Source: Oscillospiraceae bacterium
Lineage (GTDB): Bacteria; Bacillota; Clostridia; Oscillospirales; Oscillospiraceae
Direction of reading: 5' to 3'
Length of the DNA: 64,000 nt
NCBI GenBank assembly: GCA_017397565.1
Contig: JAFQIL010000037.1
Span: 1-64,000, forward strand
Positions 31,234-39,588 of this stretch are shown here, one piece after another. Below the pieces are notes generated by a model. That model ran no database searches. It was not told the origin of the DNA and saw only the letters and a list, made by a program, of their open reading frames with translations. Each line of letters starts with the position of its first letter. The stretch's first letter is position 1. Both the position numbers and the translations under genes were made by a program.

Positions 31234-33447
31234 TTATCGCAGCATCCAGGATTCCCGGCTCATAATGGGCGTGATGTCCAAAAGATCCAGCTGGGGCACA
31301 TCGGTGTTTTCCAGATAACTGCCAATATCAGAGAAAAACTGCATAAATACCGAGTGGTTTCGCATGGTGGCAGACCGAAGCACAAAGTCCTCTTTGGTCT
31401 GTTCGCACAGCGACATGAGAGACAAACGGGCGTTCTGCCGCGCTCTTGCCATGGCGGCAATGTCCTTCCATTCGCCCTTTTGCGTCAGGTCGTACATCTC
31501 CAAAAGGGCCTGCCAGTCCTCGGTAAGGACTTGGTAGTTGCGGCACTCGTAAGCCATCCTCTGGGCCATAGGATGATCGCAGCCGGGAGTCAACGCGGCT
31601 TCCTCAAAGATGGCGGCGGCTTCTTTTGCCATGGCGGCAATTTCCTTCAAGGCCCGTTCATAAGCCACCCGGTATTCCAGTAAGGCGCGGATGCCATCGC
31701 CGGGAAAATGCCGGGGATATGCGCCCTTTTCCGGAGCTTGGTAGTAGCAGTAGGGGTAGTAGGAAAGCAGACCGAACATCAGTTCATAGTGGGAGATCAC
31801 CGCCCGGTCGGGATTTTCCGGGTCTTTTACCGTGGGACGCTGCTCGGTACAAAGCTCCATCAGCCGATAAGCGTGCTTGGCTTTGTGCTGTATGGGTGCG
31901 AAGTGGCGGGAAACATAGCGCTCGGTGACGTTGTCCAAAGTACCTGCACCTTCAAAATTCCAGCCGTAGTCGGCAAAGCAGTCGTGAATCCGGTCGTAGC
32001 TCAGATCCCACAATGCATACTGGTAAATCCCCTCGCCACAGGCGGCTTTGTGATTCATTTCGGCCATCAGGAAGTTATTTCGCATGGGGTGGGTCAGCAA
32101 GCTCCAAATGTAGTAGCCGTTCCAGGGACAGAAAATGCTCCGGAAATTCAGTTCGTCCGGCTCAATGACGAAGTCCATGCCCTCCCTAAGGTCGGTGTAG
32201 CGCCACCAATCAAAGAGCAGAACATCCTTTAAGTCCTCTTCCGCAATACGCTTCAGGAAGGGAGCAGACAGGTCGCCCAGCTTGGAAACCTTCCGAACCA
32301 GCATGTCATTGGCCATCATGATGGACTTCATGCCCTTTTGTTTTAAATGCTTGATGATTTTGATGGCATGCTCAATGAACAGTTCGCTGTGGGATTTGTC
32401 CCGGCACTTGGGGCAACGGCACCAAGGAGTCTTTTTGGTGGCAGGGTCATCGGGGTCTACGCCATACTGCTCCCAAACCTCGTCCAAAAGAATGTTAAAG
32501 GCATACATTTCGTTGGGGATCAGATACGCATCGATGATCTGATCGTAGACTTTGAACAAAAATTCGTAGGTTTCATCGCAGGAGGTGCAAAAACCGGTGG
32601 GCTGGGGTGTGCCGTCTTCCAGCTTGGGGGCGACCTCCGGCAGCAGCCGGGGAATCAGCGTGTTGTGCCCAAGAGAGTTGAAGCCGGGAATCACCACAAT
32701 GCCCCGATCCTTGCAGTAGCGAACGATGTCCCCAAATAGGTTATCCCGGTAGATGGGAGGCAGCTGCTGGTAATCAAACCACTTGCCCTCGGTGGGGGAG
32801 TAGTATTTCACGGTCATAGGTGTCTGCAGCTGGGGATAACCCTTCAGAGGCAGATACAGATATTCAGCAACCTTGCCGTCATACTGCATCACCCAGCAGC
32901 CGTAGAGGGCTACGGAAATTTGGTTGATCTTTTTGGAAGCCAGATCGTCGATCATATGGAACCAGTCTTCTTTTTCCATAAGGTTGGAGCCGTAACGGCA
33001 TTCCTGCTTGTAGCCCCGGAAGGGATTGTCCGGCCAGTCGAGAATCTCCAAAGCAGGGAGCTGCGCGCCGGAATGATCCCAGCGGCACAGCTGGCAGAAG
33101 CTGCCCACACCGTAAAACAGACCGCTGTCACCGTAGCCGGTGATGGCGATGCCTTGGGCACTGATCTGAATGCGGTAGGCTTCCCGGGCGTTTTTCAGAT
33201 TTTCCGGGGGAGCTTCCAAAGACAGAACAACAGGAAGACCGTCGGAACAGAAGCAGCTTTCCCCACAATGTGCCTGTAAAAACTTGACCATCTGCTCCCG
33301 GGCGGTTTTTACAGGGCCGTTTTTGACCTCCGGGGCGGTAAAGCGAAATTTACCGGAGGGAGTAAGTACCAAAGGCGCTCCGCCAAGGAGGTTAACCTTT
33401 TGAGGAACGGGCACGATCCGGCTGCGGATGGCTTGAACAGTGTACAT
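31234..33447 (-). CDS. GH20-like beta-N-acetylhexosaminidase
   Basis: 737 aa. The N-terminal beta/alpha domain (residues about 60-125, ISAQGIAITGYGDSGLFYGV) is that of GH20 enzymes, followed by a barrel starting WPDNPFRGYKQEC. The family's Asp-Glu catalytic pair is probably FNILLDEVWEQYG, although the usual HIGGDE form is missing. A Cys pair (CRCPKC) suggests a structural metal. A helical C-terminal region of about 200 residues follows. There is no signal peptide, so imported sugars would be cleaved inside the cell. ATG 33447 is chosen: AAGGAG lies within the longer frame that starts at 33465. Divergent from an AraC regulator. Confidence 0.75.
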   Translation of the reverse strand: MYTVQAIRSRIVPVPQKVNLLGGAPLVLTPSGKFRFTAPEVKNGPVKTAREQMVKFLQAHCGESCFCSDGLPVVLSLEAPPENLKNAREAYRIQISAQGIAITGYGDSGLFYGVGSFCQLCRWDHSGAQLPALEILDWPDNPFRGYKQECRYGSNLMEKEDWFHMIDDLASKKINQISVALYGCWVMQYDGKVAEYLYLPLKGYPQLQTPMTVKYYSPTEGKWFDYQQLPPIYRDNLFGDIVRYCKDRGIVVIPGFNSLGHNTLIPRLLPEVAPKLEDGTPQPTGFCTSCDETYEFLFKVYDQIIDAYLIPNEMYAFNILLDEVWEQYGVDPDDPATKKTPWCRCPKCRDKSHSELFIEHAIKIIKHLKQKGMKSIMMANDMLVRKVSKLGDLSAPFLKRIAEEDLKDVLLFDWWRYTDLREGMDFVIEPDELNFRSIFCPWNGYYIWSLLTHPMRNNFLMAEMNHKAACGEGIYQYALWDLSYDRIHDCFADYGWNFEGAGTLDNVTERYVSRHFAPIQHKAKHAYRLMELCTEQRPTVKDPENPDRAVISHYELMFGLLSYYPYCYYQAPEKGAYPRHFPGDGIRALLEYRVAYERALKEIAAMAKEAAAIFEEAALTPGCDHPMAQRMAYECRNYQVLTEDWQALLEMYDLTQKGEWKDIAAMARARQNARLSLMSLCEQTKEDFVLRSATMRNHSVFMQFFSDIGSYLENTDVPQLDLLDITPIMSRESWMLR

Positions 33448-33581
33448 AGACACAGCTCCTTTCATGAATGTATGGCACCATTATAACAGGGAAAACCCCG
33501 GCTTTCTTTCACAATATAGGTTTGGTTATTTCGAAATCTTGGTATTCCTCCAAAATTAAAAAATAAATAATCAGAAAAAAC

Positions 33582-33610
33582 TTGCGTGGATATTGGGATA
33601 ATGCTATAAT
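33582..33610 (+). promoter_or_regulatory. Promoter of the AraC-type regulator gene
   Basis: TTGCGT (33582-33587), 17-bp spacer and TATAAT (33605-33610), between the divergent hexosaminidase and regulator genes. Confidence 0.65.
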
Positions 33611-33642
33611 AACGGGGAAAAACCAAACAAAGGGTGAGATTT

Positions 33643-34446
33643 ATGGAAAGCGCAGCTTTTTCGATTTTTCGTTTTGGTGTTTACGATTCCGGAGAGCAGA
33701 CGGAAAAAAGTCAGGCCAGAAGGGAAAATATGGCAGCCTATTATGAGCTGGAGTTTTACGGGGAGGACAGTATAGGCGGCCGGCGGATAGACGGAGATCT
33801 TTACTTAGCCAGGGAAGGCCACGGCACGTTGGCAAAACCCGGCCAGCTGGTGCAGATGATACTGCCCTATAAATGCTGTTTTTTGAATATCGCTACGCAA
33901 GATCCGGAGCTTTGTGCGCTTTTGGATCATTTGCCCAACAGTTTTCCTTTGTGGAATGTCAAGGAAATAATCCGGCTGATCCGGGAAATGACAGCCATCG
34001 AAGCCAGCCAGACCCTTTCTTATCGAATGCAGCTGCAAAGCTATGCTTGCCGGATAATCGCCCTGCTGTCTCAGCACCGACTCAGCGGACAGCCCATGAC
34101 CAAAAATGTCCTGCTCCATCAAAAAACGCTGTTGTCGGCAGATGCCTATATGCGTCAGCATTTGGAAGAGCCCATCTCTCTGGAAGCATTGGCACAGATG
34201 TGCAACCTGGATCCTACTTATTTTCATAAACTCTTTACGGCAGCCTATGGTATGACACCGGCAAAGAAGCTGCTGAATTACCGCATTATGGAGGCTCGTC
34301 GGGGACTGCTGGCGGAGGATATGCCCTTGCAGGAGCTGGCTGCCCGGTGCGGATTTTCTTCCCAAGCCTATTTCTGCTACAAGTTTAAACAAGTCACAGG
34401 CAAAACACCTTTGCAGTACCGCAAGGAAATGCTCACGCGCCTATAA
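33643..34446 (+). CDS. AraC-family transcriptional regulator
   Basis: 267 aa. The C-terminal 100 residues carry two helix-turn-helix units: ISLEALAQMCNLDPTYFHKL with FTAAYGMTPAKKLL, and MPLQELAARCGFSSQAYFCY with FKQVTGKTPLQYRKEML. The N-terminal 150 residues form an effector domain without a recognised motif. ATG 33643 follows AAAGGGTGAG; a GTG at 33634 overlaps that site. Its divergent position suggests control of the GH20-like gene by an amino sugar or related ligand. Confidence 0.85.
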   Translation: MESAAFSIFRFGVYDSGEQTEKSQARRENMAAYYELEFYGEDSIGGRRIDGDLYLAREGHGTLAKPGQLVQMILPYKCCFLNIATQDPELCALLDHLPNSFPLWNVKEIIRLIREMTAIEASQTLSYRMQLQSYACRIIALLSQHRLSGQPMTKNVLLHQKTLLSADAYMRQHLEEPISLEALAQMCNLDPTYFHKLFTAAYGMTPAKKLLNYRIMEARRGLLAEDMPLQELAARCGFSSQAYFCYKFKQVTGKTPLQYRKEMLTRL

Positions 34447-34624
34447 GAAAACAGGCGCCTTGCGGCGATGTGATTTTGCTCAGCAAAATCACGCGGGAAA
34501 GCCCCCGACCTACGCTCTCTTTTGACAGATGGTGTAGGGCGGGGGCTTGTGTCATGTGTAACGTCGTCCAAACCGGTGTAAAGACATAGTCCGTAACTTA
34601 CACTTCTGGCAATGGACCGGTGAA
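34447..34624. repeat. Spacer with hairpin and palindromic repeat
   Basis: GTGATTTTGCT-C-AGCAAAATCAC (34470-34492) is a perfect hairpin, possibly ending the regulator transcript. CCTACGCTCTCTTTTGACAG onwards (34509-34549) repeats the element at 31141-31181 with two differences, so the pair brackets the GH20/AraC locus. No gene seen. Confidence 0.65.
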
Positions 34625-35557
34625 TTATACGCCGTGGAGGATGTGGAGATTGCGGAGCGCATGGTCGCCAATTGTGTCGTTCAGGGCGTAGGCCTGCTGC
34701 TCCGGCTCTGTGCTTGACAAGCCGGTCAGCTGCTGTACCTCCTGCGTAACAGCGGTACAGATCTTTTCAATCAGATAAGCCTTTTCCTTGGCCTGCTCCG
34801 ACGTGTTACCGGTGGTGATCAGATGCTCCAAAGGCTTTGCCTGCAGGCTGAGCAGAGGAAGATCTTTCAGCCCCCGGAAGCTCCATTTGTAATAGGGCAT
34901 ATAGGCCCGGTTCAGAAGATAAATACTGTGCAGGGCGCTTTGGGTGAATTCAAATACCGCCAGCTGCGCGGCCGCTGTTTCCCCTCTGGCGATGCAGCGG
35001 TTGTAGTTATACTGCCCGGCCTGGGTCATTAGCAGCAGGTGACCGGCCAGCTTTTTTCGCCGGATATCTTCCGGAAAGTAGCGAAGCTTTTCCCGGATGG
35101 CGGTAAACTGCCCGTAGTGATCGGCAAACACCGCTCCGTTGGTAGCTTCCAGCAGGGCGTATTCCGGCACAGAGAACCATTGCTCCGGGGAAAGTGTCCC
35201 ATCGGGGCTGCCGGTTTTGGCAGAAAAGAAGTCTGCCATACGGATCACGCCGTGGCGACTGCCGCCAACCGGGTCTATGGGGCTGCGCTTAAAACCCATA
35301 AATTCTTTCGGAAGCTTGGCGTAGGCTCTTTCCAGCTGAAAGGCAGTCCTGCGATCCACCACATCCTCCTCGGGGAGAAAAATACAAAAAGCCGGTTCAA
35401 AATCATGATCCCGGGAGGTCTCATCGTCATAGCCGTAGCATTCTGAGCCACTGCCGGCAAGACCGATAGCTAAAAAGGGAAGTACATGAGAAAACTGCTG
35501 CAGCATTTCCCTGCCGTAGGCCTCGTAATATTTCTGTGCCAGCTCAAGTCCCTTCAT
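34625..35557 (-). CDS. DUF4037-like nucleotidyltransferase-fold protein
   Basis: 310 aa. The N-terminus (LAIGLAGSGSECYGYDDETS, then RDHDFEPAFCIFLP) shows the G-S-x(n)-D-x-D arrangement of the nucleotidyltransferase fold as seen in DUF4037 proteins, and the rest is helical. Biochemical function is unknown. ATG 35557 follows AGGAGGATCT; the frame is open further upstream but overlaps the TPR gene in another frame. It overlaps the TPR gene end by 14 bp, so the two are probably translated together. Confidence 0.7.
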   Translation of the reverse strand: MKGLELAQKYYEAYGREMLQQFSHVLPFLAIGLAGSGSECYGYDDETSRDHDFEPAFCIFLPEEDVVDRRTAFQLERAYAKLPKEFMGFKRSPIDPVGGSRHGVIRMADFFSAKTGSPDGTLSPEQWFSVPEYALLEATNGAVFADHYGQFTAIREKLRYFPEDIRRKKLAGHLLLMTQAGQYNYNRCIARGETAAAQLAVFEFTQSALHSIYLLNRAYMPYYKWSFRGLKDLPLLSLQAKPLEHLITTGNTSEQAKEKAYLIEKICTAVTQEVQQLTGLSSTEPEQQAYALNDTIGDHALRNLHILHGV

Positions 35558-36290
35558 AGATCCTCCTGCAGCGCATCTGCAGCTGCGACGCGTAATCTTC
35601 ATAGCCGTAATAGCCAAAGCTTGAGGCGCACTTTTCACAGACAAAGGCATAGTTGCCGTCTTGCCGGTCTTTGCCCGCATCCAGGCAGACCATAGCTTTT
35701 TGAACAAGCTCCCGGATGGTGGGCAGGGCCTGGGTCAGCCCCAGCTCCATTTCCGCGGCAGTGGCCATGTTCAGATAGGTGATGGCCATCTCCGGCTCTT
35801 TTTCCGGCACAGCGCCCATGACAGTCAGAGCCTTTTGATATAAGCTTTCCGCTTCCCGGAAACGCTTCAGATCCACCAGGGCAAGACCCATATTGTTATA
35901 AAGACCTCCCAGACGGTCATCGGTAGGTGACAGATCCCGTTCATAAATGGTCTTTGCCAGTTGGAACAAGTTGATGGCATCCTCCGGCAGACCAAAGGCC
36001 TTACAGACGGTGGCACTGTTGAGGTAGGTTGTGGCGGCACCCACATTGTCCTCGATGCCCATTTTGCCAACCTGATTTAAGGCGGCTTGGGCATATTGAA
36101 GCGCCTGTTCCTGTTCGCCTAACTTTCGGCAAAGGCCCATCAGCTCGTTTTCCATCAGCAAAATGCCCTGGTCATCACCGGTGTATTCTGCTTCGGAAAG
36201 CCAATATTGCAGCAGCCGCTTGGCGGCGGGATAATCGTTGCTTCTGAGCAGGGAATCCAGCTTGCTCAGTACACGGTCTCTTGGAATCAT
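35544..36290 (-). CDS. Tetratricopeptide repeat protein
   Basis: 248 aa built of helical TPR pairs: LLRSNDYPAAKRLLQYWLSE, LCRKLGEQEQALQYAQAALN, VCKAFGLPEDAINLFQLAKT, MGLALVDLKRFREAESLYQK, each with the A/G-Y/F pattern. Such proteins act as protein-binding scaffolds. Near the C-terminus a CEKC pair may bind metal. It directly precedes and overlaps the DUF4037-like gene, with which it forms a two-gene unit; joint role unknown. Confidence 0.8.
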   Translation of the reverse strand: MIPRDRVLSKLDSLLRSNDYPAAKRLLQYWLSEAEYTGDDQGILLMENELMGLCRKLGEQEQALQYAQAALNQVGKMGIEDNVGAATTYLNSATVCKAFGLPEDAINLFQLAKTIYERDLSPTDDRLGGLYNNMGLALVDLKRFREAESLYQKALTVMGAVPEKEPEMAITYLNMATAAEMELGLTQALPTIRELVQKAMVCLDAGKDRQDGNYAFVCEKCASSFGYYGYEDYASQLQMRCRRIYEGT

Positions 36291-36327
36291 AGATGATACC
36301 TCCTTATACTATGTCAAAACTCCGGGG

Positions 36328-36993
36328 TCAAGTCCGGATCAGATGGAAATGAGAACCCTTCATATCCAAAATGCCTGCTCTTTTCAGCTTTCCCAGCTCT
36401 GCGGACATCGCGCTGCGCTCTACCCCGAGAAAGTCTGCCAAAGCCTGACGGTCAAAGGGAATGGTAAATTCCGGACTGCCGTTTTTCTTGGCCTGATCCA
36501 GCAGGTATGCCATCAGCTTTTCCTTGGTGGTCTTTTGGGACATAAACTGAATCTTACTGTTCAGATTCAGATTCTTTTGGGCAACCACCTTCAGAAGGTT
36601 TTTCACCAGCTGATTGTGAAATAAACAGGTGGCGGAGCAGACTGTGAGCATTTTTTGACAGGATAGCAGCATGATCAGGCTGTCTTTCACCGCATAACCG
36701 CTGACAGGCATGATTTCGATATTCGCGCAGGCAAAGGTCTCGGCAAACAGATCGCCCTTTTCCGCATGGGTCAGAATGCTCCGGTTGCCGTAAAAATCAT
36801 CCCGGACTACCTGCACGCACCCTTCTAAAACCACCCCGATGAAACCGGCTTTGTCACCCTCCAAAAAAACCGGATCACCTTTGGCGATTCGTACCACCGT
36901 AGCACCCAGACAGCCAAGCATGGCTTCAAGATCCTCACTTTTCATCCCGAAAAACAGGGAAGTGGTCTGTAAAATCGGAAAAAATTCTTTCAT
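36328..36993 (-). CDS. Crp/Fnr-family transcriptional regulator
   Basis: 221 aa with an N-terminal cyclic-nucleotide-binding-like barrel (DPVFLEGDKAGFIGVVLEGC, GDLFAETFACA) and a C-terminal winged helix (KEKLMAYLLDQAKKNG, FDRQALADFLGVERSAMSAE). Scattered cysteines could hold an Fe-S cluster or sense redox state. ATG 36993 follows GAGGTGGG. The gene is divergent from the zinc-ribbon/ferredoxin pair at 37080-38029, which it probably controls. Confidence 0.85.
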   Translation of the reverse strand: MKEFFPILQTTSLFFGMKSEDLEAMLGCLGATVVRIAKGDPVFLEGDKAGFIGVVLEGCVQVVRDDFYGNRSILTHAEKGDLFAETFACANIEIMPVSGYAVKDSLIMLLSCQKMLTVCSATCLFHNQLVKNLLKVVAQKNLNLNSKIQFMSQKTTKEKLMAYLLDQAKKNGSPEFTIPFDRQALADFLGVERSAMSAELGKLKRAGILDMKGSHFHLIRT

Positions 36994-37079
36994 AACCCAC
37001 CTCTTTTGTTGGAAATCCAACATACATTCTAAACTCAGTATAGTAAAATACAGACAGAAAGTCAAGAGGAGGGATGTAT

Positions 37080-37337
37080 ATGATTATGGAAGGTTGCCAG
37101 GCAAGACCGAAAACGCCTACCATTATTGAAAAAGTCTGCCCCCAGTGCGGACATGAGATCGAGCTGTTCTCCATCGATACAGAAATGGCCTGTGAGCATT
37201 GCGGCTTTGTTGCTTATAACGATACATTAAACTGCGTGCAGTGGTGTCAATACGCCCGCAAATGCGTAGGGGATGAAATGTACGAGCAAATGATGCAGGT
37301 GCTGGCAAAGCAGAAAGAAAGGAAGGAAACTGCATGA
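37080..37337 (+). CDS. Small zinc-ribbon-like protein
   Basis: 85 aa. Two C-x2-C knuckles (VCPQCGH and ACEHCGF) look like a zinc ribbon, followed by CVQWCQYARKCVGDEMYEQM, a second cysteine group. ATG 37080 is preferred since GAGGAGGG ends seven bases upstream; ATG 37074 is too close. Its stop overlaps the next start (ATGA). The family is not named; proximity suggests a redox or metal role with the ferredoxin-like protein. Confidence 0.7.
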   Translation: MIMEGCQARPKTPTIIEKVCPQCGHEIELFSIDTEMACEHCGFVAYNDTLNCVQWCQYARKCVGDEMYEQMMQVLAKQKERKETA

Positions 37338-38029
37338 TTCGGAAAATTATTGAGATCGACGAAGAAAAATGCAACGGCTGCGGCGCTTGCGCCGAGGCTT
37401 GCCATGAAGGCGCTATCGGTATGGTAAGCGGCAAGGCCAAGCTTCTCAGGGACGACTACTGTGACGGCTTGGGTGACTGCCTGCCTGCTTGCCCCACCGG
37501 CGCGATTTCGTTTGTGGAGCGGGAAGCAGCTGCCTATGACGAGGCGGCGGTCCTGGCCGCCAAGGGGAGAAGCTGCCCCTCCGGTGGCGGTTGCCCCGGC
37601 TCTATGGCAAAGACCTTGGAAAGAATGACCGAAGCGCAAACCCCTGTCCGGCAGGAATCCCAGCTGCGGCAATGGCCGGTGCAGATCAAGCTGGTGCCCA
37701 TTCGCGCGCCTTGGCTTGACGGAGCAAAGCTGCTCATTGCGGCAGATTGCACTGCTTATGCCTACGCTAATTTCCATCAGGACTTCGTCAAGGATCACAT
37801 CACTTTGGTGGGGTGTCCCAAGCTGGATGCCGTGGATTACTCCATAAAGCTTACGGAAATTCTCCGCAATAACGACATTCAGTCCGTAACGGTGGCGCGT
37901 ATGGAAGTGCCCTGCTGTGGCGGTATCGAGTTTGCCATGAAGAAAGCACTGCAGGAAAGCGGCAAGCTTATCCCCTGGGATGTAGTGGTGATCTCCACCG
38001 ACGGACAGATAAAAAACCGCGCCCTGTAA
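37334..38029 (+). CDS. Two-cluster ferredoxin-domain protein
   Basis: 231 aa. The N-terminus holds one complete 4Fe-4S motif (CNGCGACAEACHEG) and a second set (CDGLGDCLPACPTG) in which one cysteine spacing is unusual. A central SCPSGGGCPG adds more cysteines. The C-terminal domain (LLIAADCTAYAYANFH, TLVGCPKLDAVDY, EVPCCGGIEFAM) resembles proteins seen with Fnr regulators and hybrid-cluster proteins in clostridia. A role in oxidative or nitrosative stress is an inference from those neighbours. Confidence 0.75.
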   Translation: MIRKIIEIDEEKCNGCGACAEACHEGAIGMVSGKAKLLRDDYCDGLGDCLPACPTGAISFVEREAAAYDEAAVLAAKGRSCPSGGGCPGSMAKTLERMTEAQTPVRQESQLRQWPVQIKLVPIRAPWLDGAKLLIAADCTAYAYANFHQDFVKDHITLVGCPKLDAVDYSIKLTEILRNNDIQSVTVARMEVPCCGGIEFAMKKALQESGKLIPWDVVVISTDGQIKNRAL

Positions 38030-38037
38030 AGGAACAA

Positions 38038-38067
38038 ACCGCCGTCATCCGGATGGATGACGGCGGT
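38038..38067. terminator. Hairpin between convergent genes
   Basis: ACCGCCGTCATCC pairs with GGATGACGGCGGT around GGAT. It serves the ferredoxin-like gene and could serve the convergent ROK-like gene. Confidence 0.8.
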
Positions 38068-38080
38068 CAGCTTTTGTATG

Positions 38081-39463
38081 TTACTTTAACTGGGGCAGGG
38101 AAGCGGCAGCCACAGACTGTCCTACCCGGCGCATTTTTTCATCGGGCAGAGTGACGGAGCACTTTTCTGCCAGCTGGGGATACTCATCCTTCAAAATCTC
38201 ATTACAGACCCGCAAAATGGTGTCGCCACCCTTGCCGGACATGACGCGGCCCAAAAGCATAAGATATTCCATATTATAGAACTGAGAATACAGCACCACA
38301 GTGTAGGCAAGATATGCGCCAATGGTCTCAAATATTGCCGCTGCCCGGGGGTCGTCTGCTTCCATCAGTTTCTGTACAAATTTCAGCTTCTCAGCCAGAG
38401 AAAGCTCTGCCGGGATTTCAATACCTGCCCAGGGTGCCAGCTTGATCACGGCGTCCTGAGAAAAATACTTGCAGCCTACGCCAAAGTCTGTGGACCACTC
38501 GTCCTGCATGGCATCTTCCTGCAGATCCACCGGAGCGAAGGCCAGCTCATTGATCCAGCCGAGGACATTCTGATCCTTGTCCACATAGCCCACAGCTTCC
38601 GAAGTACCCATGGCAAGACCCATCAAATTGCCCTTTTCCAGGCCGATAGCGCCGGCCAGTGCGGAAACATCGCCGTCATTGGCAACCAAAATGGGGACGT
38701 TGGGATCAATGGCGGCAGCTGCCCGTTCATAGATGGTTTTGACTTTATCCCAATTGGAACGGGGGACTTTGATAAACAGGGAAGCCACCATGGGGGCATT
38801 GCCTACCAACACACCGGCAGTGGAAACACCGATGGCATCCACCCGGGGTATTTTGGAGGCGGCAGTCTGGAAAGCCTGCAGAATATGTTCGTAGTGATAG
38901 TCAGGATCTTCCTGGAGCTTGGGGAACCAAACCACTTCTTCGGAATAAACACATTCTCCGTCGATCACTGCGGAGACCTTCCGGTCAGAGCCGCCGGCAT
39001 CAAAGCCAATGCGGCAGCCTTCCATGTTTCCGCCCATGGGTACGGACTGCTCGTTGGGAGCGGGACAGTCGGACAAAGGCAGGTCGATGATCTGCAGATG
39101 CTGCTCGTAGACCTGATAGAAGAAGGTACGGTCAAAGCTGCGTTCACCGTTTTCTGTGTAGGCTGCCTGAAGCTTTTTGGCAAGGGCAGAGCAGCCACAG
39201 ATGTAGATTTTGAAGCCGCCGATGGACCACAGGAGGAACTTGACATACCGTTCCACATAGCGGTAATCCGCTGCTGCCATTTCCTGTGTGCCGTGAATGT
39301 AGGTGTGATGGACAGAAATCAGTCCGTTGTTACGCTCTACGGCAATGGCGATGGGCGTTTTCGCGTTTTTTAAGTAAGCCTCCCGCCAAACGCCAAAGGG
39401 GATAAACCCGGGATCCAGCTTGGGTGGATGCTTCATCTGAAAAGGAATGCCTAAGTACTCCAT
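38081..39463 (-). CDS. ROK-like sugar kinase/regulator family protein
   Basis: 460 aa. From about residue 150 it shows the ASKHA phosphate-binding pattern: RIGFDAGGSDRKVSAVIDGE, DAIGVSTAGVLVGN, VPILVANDGDVSALAGA and LMGLAMGTSEAVGYVDKD. The typical ROK zinc cysteines are not evident. The N-terminal 150 residues are extra and unassigned, making the protein longer than normal glucokinases. ATG 39463 follows AAAGGAGGAACTCCT. Activity as a kinase is likely but not certain. Confidence 0.65.
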   Translation of the reverse strand: MEYLGIPFQMKHPPKLDPGFIPFGVWREAYLKNAKTPIAIAVERNNGLISVHHTYIHGTQEMAAADYRYVERYVKFLLWSIGGFKIYICGCSALAKKLQAAYTENGERSFDRTFFYQVYEQHLQIIDLPLSDCPAPNEQSVPMGGNMEGCRIGFDAGGSDRKVSAVIDGECVYSEEVVWFPKLQEDPDYHYEHILQAFQTAASKIPRVDAIGVSTAGVLVGNAPMVASLFIKVPRSNWDKVKTIYERAAAAIDPNVPILVANDGDVSALAGAIGLEKGNLMGLAMGTSEAVGYVDKDQNVLGWINELAFAPVDLQEDAMQDEWSTDFGVGCKYFSQDAVIKLAPWAGIEIPAELSLAEKLKFVQKLMEADDPRAAAIFETIGAYLAYTVVLYSQFYNMEYLMLLGRVMSGKGGDTILRVCNEILKDEYPQLAEKCSVTLPDEKMRRVGQSVAAASLPQLK

Positions 39464-39553
39464 AGGAGTTCCTCCTTTGTTTTGATTCTGAAATCATTAT
39501 ACCATGCCAATGTCCGGTGGCAATACCGGATTCGAGAATATTTTTATCAAAAA

Positions 39554-39579
39554 AACCTCTATCCGCCCGGACAGAGGTT
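39554..39579 (-). terminator. Terminator after the ABC exporter gene
   Basis: AACCTCTATCCG / CGGACAGAGGTT stem with T-runs on both sides, just beyond the minus-strand stop. Confidence 0.65.
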
Positions 39580-39588
39580 TTTGTAGCC

